NCBI RefSeq assembly: GCF_003367395.1
Contig: NZ_CP031417.1
Span: 3,596,001 to 3,660,000 of the forward strand
Origin: Pseudolabrys taiwanensis
GTDB taxonomy: Bacteria; Pseudomonadota; Alphaproteobacteria; Rhizobiales; Xanthobacteraceae
Length of the DNA stretch: 64,000 bases
Direction: 5' to 3'
Made by a program: the position numbers and the translations under genes. This document shows positions 1 through 8,102 of the stretch, one piece after another; the first letter of the stretch is position 1, and every line of letters begins with the position of its first letter. The notes beneath the pieces are model-generated. The model was not told where the DNA came from, did not search any database, and was given only the letters and a program-made list of their open reading frames with translations.

Positions 1-207
1 CAGTACGCGCCGGCGGCCCGGCGCATCTTCGGCGCTGGTTGTCATGAATGCCCTGATGCGTTCGAGCGTGTCGGTCGTGATACGGCCGCCATTGCGGAGG
101 CGGCTGGCGAGTTTTCCGTCATTGACGGCACGGCGGCCGAAGGTGGATTCGGCGAGCCCGCGCAGGCGGCAGAAATCGGTGATTTCCTGAAGGATTTGCT
201 CGTTCAT
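1..207 (-). CDS. Small putative DNA-binding protein, C-terminus cut by window edge
   Basis: An open minus-strand frame of 69 codons starts at the ATG at 207 and is still open at base 1, so only the N-terminal part is visible. The peptide begins MNEQILQEITDFCRLRGLAE and continues with an Arg-rich helical stretch (FGRRAVNDGKLASRLRNGG) that looks like a helix-turn-helix, followed by TTDTLERIRAFM. The architecture suggests a short regulator of the kind often left as hypothetical in rhizobia. Function is not established. It lies downstream of the pcaGH terminator on the same strand and is probably a separate unit. Confidence 0.5.
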   Translation of the reverse strand, partial: MNEQILQEITDFCRLRGLAESTFGRRAVNDGKLASRLRNGGRITTDTLERIRAFMTTSAEDAPGRRRVL

Positions 208-512
208 AAGCACTGTCCTTGGCGCGTTTCCAAATCGGCTCTGACCGGCCGTTATGCGCTCAAGCGAAACAATTCAGCCCCCCGCCGTCAACCACAAAAC
301 GTCGTAAAGAAAGTTGGGCAGCAACAGTGGGCAACGCAGAATAGGCTTCAAACGTAATATTTTTGCTCGAAATCAGCCACTTCCCGCAATGCAAGACGCA
401 AACATTAAATTTTGCAGTGGGCCAAGACCCACTCGAGTGGGCAAAAGAAAAGGGGCGGAGCGCCGTACGCTCCACCCCTGAAAATCAGCAATCATGCGTC
501 CGGATCGACGCG
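208..512. other. Intergenic stretch with no convincing gene
   Basis: Between the partial gene and pcaG I see no credible coding region. A 71-codon minus-strand frame at 260-475 overlaps the pcaG terminator and has no family resemblance. The only clear signal is the intrinsic terminator at 441-480. Confidence 0.6.
441..480 (-). terminator. Rho-independent terminator of pcaHG
   Basis: Read on the minus strand, a GC-rich hairpin (arms GGGGTGGAGCG and CGCTCCGCCCC, one mismatch, 5-nt loop) is followed directly by TTTTCTTTTG. It sits about 33 bases after the pcaG stop, where the transcript from pcaH and pcaG should end. Confidence 0.85.
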
Positions 513-1124
513 CTAGACGTCGAAGAACACGGTCTCGTTATCGCCCTGGACGCGGATGTCAAAGCGATAGACGGTCGCGTCGCCCTGCGTCTGCTTCTTG
601 GCGATGAGCGTGTCGCGGCGATCGGCCGGCACCAGTGCCAGGATCGGGTCGCTGCCGTTCGCGGCTTCGCCGGCAAAATACATGCGGGTGTAGACCTGCC
701 GCAGCATGCCGCGCGAGTAGATGCAGAACACGATGTGCGGCGCCTGCGGCTTGCCGTTCGGCCCGGGCACCGAACCGGGCTTGATGGTCGAGAAGCCGAA
801 CACGCCTTCCTTGTTGGTGGCGGAGCGACCGAAGCCCTTGAACTGCGTGTTCGGCCGGCGGCTGTCATAGGGGCTCGCGTAACGGCCTTGTGCGTCCGCC
901 TGCCAGATCTCGATCATCGCGTCGTTGATCGGCTTGCCGTCGCCATCGACGATCTGGCCTTCGACGCGGATCTTCTCGCCGGTCGCGTCGGGCGTGATCA
1001 AATCGTCGCCGACGGTTTCCTTCCAGCTATAGGTGCCATCCGGATCCCAATGGGCGCGGCCCTTCGGCGTGAGGCCATAGGCAAAGAACGGACCGACGGT
1101 TTGCGAGGGAGTAATTTCCGACAT
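513..1124 (-). CDS. pcaG: Protocatechuate 3,4-dioxygenase, alpha subunit
   Basis: 203 residues, the usual size of PcaG. With PcaH it forms the non-haem Fe(III) intradiol dioxygenase that opens protocatechuate to 3-carboxy-cis,cis-muconate in the beta-ketoadipate pathway. The start MSEITPSQTVGPFFAYGL is typical, as are the IEIWQADAQGRY and GFSTIKPGSVPGPNG segments of the intradiol fold. As expected for the alpha subunit, the iron-ligand set of PcaH is not present. The ATG overlaps the pcaH stop by one base (TAATG), so the two subunits are translationally coupled. Followed by a clear terminator. Confidence 0.95.
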   Translation of the reverse strand: MSEITPSQTVGPFFAYGLTPKGRAHWDPDGTYSWKETVGDDLITPDATGEKIRVEGQIVDGDGKPINDAMIEIWQADAQGRYASPYDSRRPNTQFKGFGRSATNKEGVFGFSTIKPGSVPGPNGKPQAPHIVFCIYSRGMLRQVYTRMYFAGEAANGSDPILALVPADRRDTLIAKKQTQGDATVYRFDIRVQGDNETVFFDV

Positions 1125-1831
1125 TAGTGCTTGTCCGTATCGAGAGGGGTGGCTTCACGGCCGCGCAGGACGATGTCGAAGTGGAAGGCAAGCGCCCAGT
1201 CGGGAACGGTGTTTTCGAGGTCGAAGGTCGACACCATGCGCATGCGCGCCTTCTCGTCGGGGACCGAATTGAAGATCGGGTCGAACGGGAACAGGTAGTC
1301 GCCCGGGAAGTACATCTGCGTGACGAGACGCGACAAGAACGAGTGGCCGAACACCGAGAAGTGGATGTGGTTCGGCCGCCAGGCATTGTGATGGTTGCCC
1401 CACGGATAGGCGCCCGGCTTGATCGTGATGAACTTGTAGTAGCCGTTCTTGTCGGTGATTGTGCGGCCGGCACCGGTGAAATTCGGATCGAGCGGCGCCG
1501 GATGCTGGTCGACGATGTGCACGTAGCGGCCGCAGGCATTGGCCTGCCAGATCTCCACCAGCGTGTCCGGGATCGGGCGCTTGTCCTCGTCGAGCACGCG
1601 GCCGTGTACGATGATGCGCTCGCCGAGCGGCTCGCCCTTGGCCTGCTTGGTCAGATCGTTGTCGCCTTCCTGGATCGCATCGTGGCCGTAAACCGGTCCG
1701 GTGAGCTCGGACAACGTGTGCGGCACAATGATCAGCGGCTTCGAGGGAGAGCGCTTGACCGTGCTCTTGTATTCCGGGGTTAGATGTTTGGGATAAGCGT
1801 TCAGGCTTTCCCGCGGGTAGATGAGCGACAT
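1124..1831 (-). CDS. pcaH: Protocatechuate 3,4-dioxygenase, beta subunit
   Basis: 235 residues. This is the iron-binding subunit of protocatechuate 3,4-dioxygenase. The N-terminus (YPRESLNAYPKHLTPEYKST) matches the arm that packs against the alpha subunit. The intradiol core contains VEIWQANACGRYVH, the GAYPWGNHHNAWRPNHIHFS block with the ligand tyrosine and the two histidines of the HIH motif, and SVFGHSFLSRLVTQMYFPGD. It lies directly upstream of pcaG with a one-base overlap and downstream of the pcaF-type thiolase on the same strand, consistent with one pca transcript. Confidence 0.95.
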   Translation of the reverse strand: MSLIYPRESLNAYPKHLTPEYKSTVKRSPSKPLIIVPHTLSELTGPVYGHDAIQEGDNDLTKQAKGEPLGERIIVHGRVLDEDKRPIPDTLVEIWQANACGRYVHIVDQHPAPLDPNFTGAGRTITDKNGYYKFITIKPGAYPWGNHHNAWRPNHIHFSVFGHSFLSRLVTQMYFPGDYLFPFDPIFNSVPDEKARMRMVSTFDLENTVPDWALAFHFDIVLRGREATPLDTDKH

Positions 1832-1863
1832 TGTTGTTGTTCCTTAGTCCTTGGGCCCGTTCT

Positions 1864-3069
1864 TTAACTGACGCGTTCGATTGCGAGCGACACGCCCTGG
1901 CCTACGCCGACGCACATGGTGGCAAGTCCGAGCTTGCCGCCACGTTCTTCCAAACCATGCGTCGCCGTCAACGCCAGCCGTGCACCCGACATGCCGAGCG
2001 GATGGCCGAGCGCGATAGCCCCGCCATGCGGATTGACGTGCTCGGCATCGTCGGACAGCCCGAGCTGGCGCAGCACCGCGAGCGACTGCGAGGCGAAAGC
2101 TTCGTTGAGCTCGATGATATCGAACTGGCTGATCTTGAGCCCCAGCCGCGCCATCAGCTTCTGCGTCGACGGAACGGGACCGATGCCCATGATGCGCGGC
2201 GGCACGGCGGCCGAAGCCATGCCCAGAATGCGCGCGCGGGGCGTCAGCCCATGCGCCTTCACCGCCGCTTCCGAGGCGATGATCAGCGCGGCCGCGCCGT
2301 CGTTGACGCCGGACGCGTTGCCGGCGGTGACCGTGCCGGGATTGCGGAACGGCGTCTTCAGCTTGGCCAGCTGCTCCATCGTGGTTTCACGCGGATGCTC
2401 GTCCTTGTCGACCTTGACCACCTCACCCTTACGGCCGGCGATCTCGACCGGGACGATCTCCTTGGCGAAGTAGCCGGCGGCAATCGCCTTGGCGGCACGC
2501 TGTTGCGAACGGAATGCGAAGGCATCCTGATCGGCCCGCGTGACTTGGAAATCCTCGGCGACGTTTTCGCCGGTCTCCGGCATGGAATCGACGCCGTATT
2601 GCGCCTTCATCAACGGGTTGATGAAACGCCAGCCGATCGTCGTGTCGAAGATCTCGGCCGAACGCGAGAAGGCTTCCGTGGCCTTGCCCTGTACGAAGGG
2701 CGCGCGCGTCATCGACTCGACGCCACCGGCGATCGCGAAGTCCATATCGCCCGCACGAATGGCGCGGGCGGCGGTTCCCACCGCATCGAGGCCGGAGGCG
2801 CAAAGGCGGTTGAGCGTCACGCCCGGCGCCTCGACCGGCAGCCCTGCGAGCAGCGCGGCCATGCGGGCGACGTTGCGGTTGTCCTCGCCCGCCTGGTTAG
2901 CGCAGCCGAGGAACACCTCGTCGAGCTTACTCCAATCGACCTTCGGATTGCGCGCCATGAGCGCCTTGATCGGAATGGCGGCCAGATCGTCGGTCCGCAC
3001 CTTGGCGAGCGCGCCTGCATAACGGCCGATGGGGGTACGAACTGCATCGCAGATGAAAACGTCACGCAT
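1864..3069 (-). CDS. pcaF: Beta-ketoadipyl-CoA thiolase (acetyl-CoA acyltransferase)
   Basis: 401 residues, a full-length thiolase. It carries the acyl-accepting cysteine in LCASGLDAVG (about residue 90), the GGVESMTRAPF segment, the NEAFA motif, the catalytic histidine in GGAIALGHPLGMSGAR and the C-terminal cysteine in MCVGVGQG. In this position, upstream of pcaHG on the same strand with a 32-base gap, the expected role is cleavage of beta-ketoadipyl-CoA to succinyl-CoA and acetyl-CoA, the last step of protocatechuate breakdown. Specificity cannot be proved from sequence; it could also serve phenylacetate or fatty-acid catabolism. Confidence 0.85.
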   Translation of the reverse strand: MRDVFICDAVRTPIGRYAGALAKVRTDDLAAIPIKALMARNPKVDWSKLDEVFLGCANQAGEDNRNVARMAALLAGLPVEAPGVTLNRLCASGLDAVGTAARAIRAGDMDFAIAGGVESMTRAPFVQGKATEAFSRSAEIFDTTIGWRFINPLMKAQYGVDSMPETGENVAEDFQVTRADQDAFAFRSQQRAAKAIAAGYFAKEIVPVEIAGRKGEVVKVDKDEHPRETTMEQLAKLKTPFRNPGTVTAGNASGVNDGAAALIIASEAAVKAHGLTPRARILGMASAAVPPRIMGIGPVPSTQKLMARLGLKISQFDIIELNEAFASQSLAVLRQLGLSDDAEHVNPHGGAIALGHPLGMSGARLALTATHGLEERGGKLGLATMCVGVGQGVSLAIERVS

Positions 3070-3219
3070 AATCGCTTCCTAACTCCATCGCTATTACGCC
3101 GTCCTGAGGCGAAAACGAGCGAACTCGCACGCTTCTCGGTCGCGGCCCCGTATTTACGGCCCGGCCCGGACAGGGTCAAATGCACCTCCTTTTAATTGGG
3201 GCTCCGACAATCGCCTGCC

Positions 3220-3672
3220 ATGCTTACCGCGCAACCCATCTTCACGATCCGCTGCGAACTCGAAGGCATCATGAGCCTCGGCCAAACGCCATTGGGCGAG
3301 CGCCGCATCATCAATATTCTCGGCGGGCCGGTGACCGGACCTAAACTCAACGGCCGGGTGCTGCCCGGCGGCGCCGATTGGCAAATCATCCGTGCCGACG
3401 GCGCTGCCGACATCCAGGCGCGCTACACCATCGAGACAGATGCCGGCGCGCGCATTCTCGTTTCGAGCGAGGGCCTGCGTCACGGCCCACCGGAAGTCAT
3501 GGCCCGGCTCGCGCGCGGCGAGAATGTCGACCCGACGCTGTACTATTTCCGCACCGTCATGCGCTTCGAAACCGCCGAACCGGCGGTCGACTGGATGAAT
3601 CGCATCCTGGCCATCGCCCACGGGCAGCGCGAGGCGCGTGCGGTCAAACTCGACGTCTACGAAGTCCTGTAA
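3220..3672 (+). CDS. DUF3237-family protein
   Basis: 150 residues from the ATG at 3220; a TTG eight codons upstream is less likely. The opening (MLTAQPIFTIRCELEGIMSL), the NILGGPVTGPKLNGRVLPGG block and the C-terminal half with YYFRTVMRFETAEPAVDWMN fit the DUF3237 beta-barrel family, which often accompanies aromatic and CoA-thioester catabolic genes in rhizobia. No enzymatic function is established for most members. It is transcribed divergently from pcaF across a 150-base gap and stands just before the regulatory dyads and the solute-binding protein gene. Confidence 0.75.
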   Translation: MLTAQPIFTIRCELEGIMSLGQTPLGERRIINILGGPVTGPKLNGRVLPGGADWQIIRADGAADIQARYTIETDAGARILVSSEGLRHGPPEVMARLARGENVDPTLYYFRTVMRFETAEPAVDWMNRILAIAHGQREARAVKLDVYEVL

Positions 3673-3719
3673 CTCAGCCGCGACCGGACGAAGCGCGGCC
3701 TCCCGGCACCTGCGCGTGA

Positions 3720-3770
3720 ATTGTTGTCGGCGACAACAATCTTGACGAATTTTGTTGTCCCTGACAACAT
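3720..3770. promoter_or_regulatory. Twin palindromic operator upstream of the phenylpropanoid cluster
   Basis: Two near-identical dyads, TTGTTGTC N3 GACAACAA at 3721-3739 (extended by an outer A:T pair) and TTGTTGTC N3 GACAACA at 3752-3769, have centres 31 bp apart, almost exactly three helical turns. This is the arrangement expected for two dimers of a repressor or activator binding one face of the helix. They lie 57-106 bases before the solute-binding protein ATG. A partial copy (GACAACAA) recurs at 6038-6045 just upstream of the first CoA ligase. The regulator is not identified. Confidence 0.7.
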
Positions 3771-3826
3771 TCGCCCACGGCAGACAAAAAATACCACCAC
3801 GCCGCTCACGTCCCCGGGAGGACCCC

Positions 3827-5038
3827 ATGCTGAGCTCTCTTCGCTATGCCGCGCTGGCGGCCGCATTGATCGCCGCGCCCGCGCTGGCCGAACAGAACGG
3901 CACGCTGCGCATCGGCGTCATGAACGACATGTCGAGCGTCTACGCCGACTTCCAGGGCCCGGGCTCGGTGCTCGCCGCCCAGCTCGCGGTCGAGGACTTC
4001 GCCAAGCAATCCAAGCGTAAGGTCGAGGTGATTTCGGCCGACCACCAGAACAAGCCGGACGTCGGCGCCGGCATCGCGCGGCGCTGGTTCGACGTCGAAG
4101 GCGTCGACATGGTCATCGACCTGCCGAACTCGGCGGTGGCGCTCGCCGTCTCCGACATCGGCCGTGAGAAGAACAAGGTCGTGATCGGCTCGGGCGCCGG
4201 CACCGCCGCGCTGACCGGGCCGCGTTGCTCGCCCAATTTCGTGCATTGGACCTACGACACCTGGGCTTTCGGTCACGGCACCGCGCGCGGCGTGCTCGCA
4301 CAGGGCGGCAAGACCTGGTTCTTCATCACCGCCGACTACGCCTTCGGCCACGACCTCGAGAAACAGGCGACCGATGAGGTGAACGCCAGCGGCGGCAAGG
4401 TGCTTGGCGTCGTGCGCCATCCGCTCGGCACCAACGACTTCTCGTCGTTCCTGCTGCAAGCACAAGCGTCGAAGGCCGACGTCGTGGCGCTCGCCAATGC
4501 CGGCGGCGACACCGTCAACGCCATCAAACAGGCCGCCGACTTCAAGATCGGCGAGAAGCAGAAGATCGTCGCGCTGATCTTCGACCTGCAGAGTGTGCCG
4601 GCGATCGGTCTGAAGACCGCGCAGGGCCTGACCGCGATCAATGCTTGGTACTGGGATCTCAACGACGACACGCGCGCCTTCGCCAAGCGTTTCGCCGAGC
4701 GTCACCCGAAGAAGATGTATCCGAACCACATGCACGCCGGCGTGTATTCCGCCGTGCTGCATTACCTCAAGGCCGTCGACAAGGTCGGCTCGCCGACCGA
4801 CGGCAAGGCCGTGGTCGACGCGATGAAGGCGATGCCGACCGACGATCCGCTCTACGGCAAGGGCACCATTCGCGCCGACGGCCGCAAGATCCACCCGCTC
4901 TATCTCTTGCAGGTGAAATCCCCGGAGGAATCGAAGAGCGAATGGGACGCCTTCAAGATCACCGGCACCATTCCGGCCGACAAAGCATTCCGTCCGCTGG
5001 CGGACGGCGGCTGCCCGCTGGTTGCCGGCGCCAAGTAA
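3827..5038 (+). CDS. ABC transporter periplasmic substrate-binding protein (branched-chain amino acid/aromatic acid type)
   Basis: 403 residues from the ATG at 3827, preceded by GGGAGG; the same frame stays open 25 codons upstream but the signal peptide begins here. MLSSLRYAALAAALIAAPALA is a standard Sec signal, cleaved before EQNGTLRIGV. The mature part is a LivK/HAAT-type type-I periplasmic binding protein (IGVMNDMSSVYADFQGPGSV; ADYAFGHDLEKQ). No permease or ATPase gene is adjacent, so partners must lie elsewhere. From context it probably captures hydroxycinnamates, as the CouP-type proteins of Rhodopseudomonas do (inference). Confidence 0.85.
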   Translation: MLSSLRYAALAAALIAAPALAEQNGTLRIGVMNDMSSVYADFQGPGSVLAAQLAVEDFAKQSKRKVEVISADHQNKPDVGAGIARRWFDVEGVDMVIDLPNSAVALAVSDIGREKNKVVIGSGAGTAALTGPRCSPNFVHWTYDTWAFGHGTARGVLAQGGKTWFFITADYAFGHDLEKQATDEVNASGGKVLGVVRHPLGTNDFSSFLLQAQASKADVVALANAGGDTVNAIKQAADFKIGEKQKIVALIFDLQSVPAIGLKTAQGLTAINAWYWDLNDDTRAFAKRFAERHPKKMYPNHMHAGVYSAVLHYLKAVDKVGSPTDGKAVVDAMKAMPTDDPLYGKGTIRADGRKIHPLYLLQVKSPEESKSEWDAFKITGTIPADKAFRPLADGGCPLVAGAK

Positions 5039-5136
5039 CCGCACAGGTTCGTGAAGCCGTTGCTTGGCAAACGACATCGTCACATGATCGCGCCGCTGCC
5101 CATCACGATCGGCAGCGGCGTCAGCAGGAGTGTTAA

Positions 5137-5946
5137 GTGAATTCGACGCGGTCTACCGATCACTGGCAGGCATCCCTGCCGTCTTCCGTCCAAGCCGAGC
5201 GGCAAGGGCCGGTCGCGATCCTGCGCCTCAACCGCGCGCACAAGCGCAACGCGCTCGACGACGAAACCGTGCTCGGTATCGAAGCCTTCTTCGACAACCT
5301 GCCCGACGACGTCCTGTCGGTACTGCTGTGCGGCGATGGTGAACACTTCTCGGCAGGTCTCGATCTGAGCGAGCTTGAAGAGCGCGACATCCAACAGGGC
5401 ATCGCGCATTCGCGCGTCTGGCACCGCGCCTTCGAGAAGATCCAGTACGGCCGCGTTCCGGTCGTCGCTGCGCTGCACGGCGCCGTGGTCGGTGGCGGCC
5501 TCGAGCTCGCCGCGTCGGTCCATGTGCGCGTCGCGGAGCGCTCGGCCTATTACGCGCTGCCGGAAGGCAGCCGCGGCATCTATGTCGGCGGCGGCGGCTC
5601 GGTGCGACTGCCGCGCCTTATCGGCGTCGCGCGGATGATGGACATGATGCTGACCGGCCGCACTTACTCGGCCGAAGAAGGCTTGGCGATCGGCCTCACC
5701 ACCTACCTCGTTGAGACCGGCAAAGGCTTTGCCAAGGGCCTGGAACTCGCCACCCGCATCGCCTCAAACGCGCCGCTGACCAACTTCGCGGTGACGCAGG
5801 CGCTGCCACGCATCGCCGAAATGGCACCTGGTTCGGGCTTTGCCATGGAAGCGCTGATGGCCTCCATCGCGCAGGCCGATCCGATGGCGAAAGACAGGCT
5901 CAAGGCATTTCTTGAAAAGCGCGCACCGAAGGTCACGCGCTCGTGA
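5137..5946 (+). CDS. Enoyl-CoA hydratase/isomerase (crotonase family)
   Basis: 269 residues from a GTG start preceded by CAGGAG. Crotonase fold with the two oxyanion-hole segments (HFSAGLDLSEL and HGAVVGGGLELAA) and an acidic residue in ALPEGSRGIYVGGGGS. In this cluster it should hydrate the side-chain double bond of coumaroyl- or feruloyl-CoA. Because an SDR dehydrogenase and a thiolase follow, simple hydration in a beta-oxidative route is more likely than the hydratase-lyase reaction that gives an aldehyde directly, and no vanillin-type aldehyde dehydrogenase is nearby. Exact substrate not provable here. Confidence 0.85.
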   Translation: MNSTRSTDHWQASLPSSVQAERQGPVAILRLNRAHKRNALDDETVLGIEAFFDNLPDDVLSVLLCGDGEHFSAGLDLSELEERDIQQGIAHSRVWHRAFEKIQYGRVPVVAALHGAVVGGGLELAASVHVRVAERSAYYALPEGSRGIYVGGGGSVRLPRLIGVARMMDMMLTGRTYSAEEGLAIGLTTYLVETGKGFAKGLELATRIASNAPLTNFAVTQALPRIAEMAPGSGFAMEALMASIAQADPMAKDRLKAFLEKRAPKVTRS

Positions 5947-6058
5947 CGACCGATGCCAGGCCGCGCCTCAAGCCGGCCCGGAAATAAGCTTCTCTTGAGG
6001 CCCGCGGACGGCGCCTCGTAACGTTGCGCAAGACAACGACAACAAGATCAGGGATGAA

Positions 6059-7933
6059 ATGCCATTGCCGAACCGCCAGGTAGAATTCACGGCCGCACCG
6101 CTCCGCGCGGTGCGCCTCGGCGCGCCTGACGCCGTCGTGGAGCGTCGGCCGGACGGAACGCTCTACGTGCGCGCCGGCAAGCCGCTCGCCGCGTATCACG
6201 ACAAGATCAGTGAGCCACTGGAGCATTGGGCGAAAGCGACGCCCGATCGCGTGTTCCTCGCGCAGCGCGACAGCGAGGGACGGTGGCGCGAATTGACTTA
6301 CGCGCAGGTATTCGATGCGGTGAAGCGCATCGGCGCATCGATCCTGCGGCGCGGCCTGTCGGCGGAGCGGCCGATTGCCGTGCTGTCGTCCAACTGCATC
6401 GAGCAGGCGCTGCTCGGCCTCGCCGCCATGTATGTCGGCGTGCCTTACGCGCCGATCTCGCCGGCCTATTCGCTGATGTCGAGCGACTTCGGCAAATTGC
6501 GCGCGATCCTCGATTTGCTGACGCCGGGCCTGGTCTTCGCCAACGACGGCACGGCCTTCGCCCGCGCCATCGATGCGATCGTTCCTGCCGATGTCGAAGT
6601 GGTGGTGACGCGCAATGCGCCTGCCGACCGCAAGGTCACGTTATTCGCCGAACTGATCGGCTCAGAGGACCGTGCGGGCGTTACGGCCGCGCATGATGCC
6701 GTGACGCCGGACACCATCGCCAAGTTCCTGTTCACCTCGGGCTCCACCGGCACGCCGAAAGGCGTGATCAACACGCATCGCATGATGTGTTCGAATCAGG
6801 CGATGCTCGCCGCCGGCTTCCCCTTCGTCACCGACGAGCCGCCGGTCGTGCTCGACTGGCTGCCCTGGAGTCACACGTTCGGCAGCAACCACAACTTCAA
6901 CATGGTGCTCGTGAACGGCGGCTCGCTTTACATCGACGACGGCAATCCGACGCCGCCGGGCGTGCCGAAGACGGCGCGGAACCTGCGCGAGATCGCGCCG
7001 ACCATCTATTTCAACGTGCCGAAGGGCTATGAAGCGCTGATCCCACACCTGCGCGCCGACGAGACGCTGCGCAATAACTTCTTCCGCCGGCTGAAGGTGC
7101 TGTTCTATGCCGGCGCCGCGCTCAACCAGATGACGCGCGACGAATTCAACAAGATTGCGATCGAGACCACCGGCGAGCGTGTCGTCTTTCTTTCTTCGCT
7201 CGGCTCGACGGAAACCGCGCCGCTTGCGTTGGCGTGCACCTGGGATTTCGAGAGCTCAGGCAATATCGGCCTGCCGGCGCCGGGCGTCGAGCTCAAGCTG
7301 GTGCCGAACGAGGGCAAGCTAGAAGCGCGGCTGCGCGGCCCGCTCATCACCCCCGGCTATTGGCGGCAGGCGCACCTGACCCGCGATGCGTTCGACGACG
7401 AAGGCTTCTACAAGATCGGCGATGCGCTCAAATTCGCCGACCCCGACGATCCGCTCAAAGGCCTGCTGTTCGACGGCCGCATCGCCGAAGATTTCAAACT
7501 GACGACCGGCACGTGGGTCAGCGTCGGCCCGCTGCGCGCGCGCTTCATCGACTTCTTCGCGCCATATGTGCGCGATGTCGTCTTCGCCGGGCAGAACCAG
7601 GACGACATCGCCGCGCTGATATTCCCGGACGTCGAAGCCTGCCGCAAGCTGGCCGGTCTCGGTCCCGACGCGACACCGGCGCAGATCGTCGCCGATGCGA
7701 CCGTGCGTAAGACATTCACCGAGCGCCTCACGCAACTCGCCGCCGACAGCCCCGGCTCGTCGACCCGCGTCATGCGCGCCCTGCTGATGCCCGACCTGCC
7801 GTCGATGGACAAAGGCGAGATGACCGACAAGGGCTCGATCAACCAGCGCGCGGTGTTGAAGAACCGCGCGGCGCTGGTGGATGAGCTTTATGCGGCGCCG
7901 CTCTCGAACAAGGTCATCGGAGTCGTGCGTTGA
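6059..7933 (+). CDS. Feruloyl-CoA synthetase-like AMP-dependent acid:CoA ligase, copy 1
   Basis: 624 residues. The N-terminal region (DAVVERRPDGTLYVR, then LEHWAKATPDRVFLAQRD) is characteristic of the feruloyl-CoA synthase group of the ANL superfamily. The nucleotide loop FTSGSTGTPKGVINTH lies near residue 225 and the GSTETAPLALAC block follows. Near the C-terminus MDKGEMTDKGSINQRAVLKN carries the region of the catalytic lysine. It activates a hydroxycinnamate (coumarate, ferulate, caffeate) to its CoA ester. It is followed within 170 bases by a paralogue that shares the same landmarks throughout. Confidence 0.85.
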   Translation: MPLPNRQVEFTAAPLRAVRLGAPDAVVERRPDGTLYVRAGKPLAAYHDKISEPLEHWAKATPDRVFLAQRDSEGRWRELTYAQVFDAVKRIGASILRRGLSAERPIAVLSSNCIEQALLGLAAMYVGVPYAPISPAYSLMSSDFGKLRAILDLLTPGLVFANDGTAFARAIDAIVPADVEVVVTRNAPADRKVTLFAELIGSEDRAGVTAAHDAVTPDTIAKFLFTSGSTGTPKGVINTHRMMCSNQAMLAAGFPFVTDEPPVVLDWLPWSHTFGSNHNFNMVLVNGGSLYIDDGNPTPPGVPKTARNLREIAPTIYFNVPKGYEALIPHLRADETLRNNFFRRLKVLFYAGAALNQMTRDEFNKIAIETTGERVVFLSSLGSTETAPLALACTWDFESSGNIGLPAPGVELKLVPNEGKLEARLRGPLITPGYWRQAHLTRDAFDDEGFYKIGDALKFADPDDPLKGLLFDGRIAEDFKLTTGTWVSVGPLRARFIDFFAPYVRDVVFAGQNQDDIAALIFPDVEACRKLAGLGPDATPAQIVADATVRKTFTERLTQLAADSPGSSTRVMRALLMPDLPSMDKGEMTDKGSINQRAVLKNRAALVDELYAAPLSNKVIGVVR

Positions 7934-7940
7934 GAACTCG

Positions 7941-8072
7941 CGTCCTCAGCATCCGTCCCGCCCCCCTGAGGCGGCCGCCGCAGGCGGCCCTCGAAGGGCG
8001 ACGGCCGAAACATCTGGGGCCGCTCATCCTTCGAGGCTCGCGCTGCGCGCTCGCACCTCAGCATGACGGGGA
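7941..8072. repeat. Intergenic hairpin repeat (CTCATCCTTCGAGG type)
   Basis: The gap between the two ligase genes is filled by an element with GGCGGCCGCCGCAGGCGGCC and CTCATCCTTCGAGGCTCG, ending CTCAGCATGACGGGGA. Such sequences are dispersed palindromic repeats in Bradyrhizobium-group genomes (recalled knowledge). No coding content. Confidence 0.6.
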
Positions 8073-8102
8073 GAAGTTGGCGAACGGGCAGAGGTCGGCA
8101 GC

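Noticed and set aside
260..475. 71-codon minus-strand ORF
   Set aside because: Overlaps the pcaHG terminator, no ribosome-binding site, no family resemblance.
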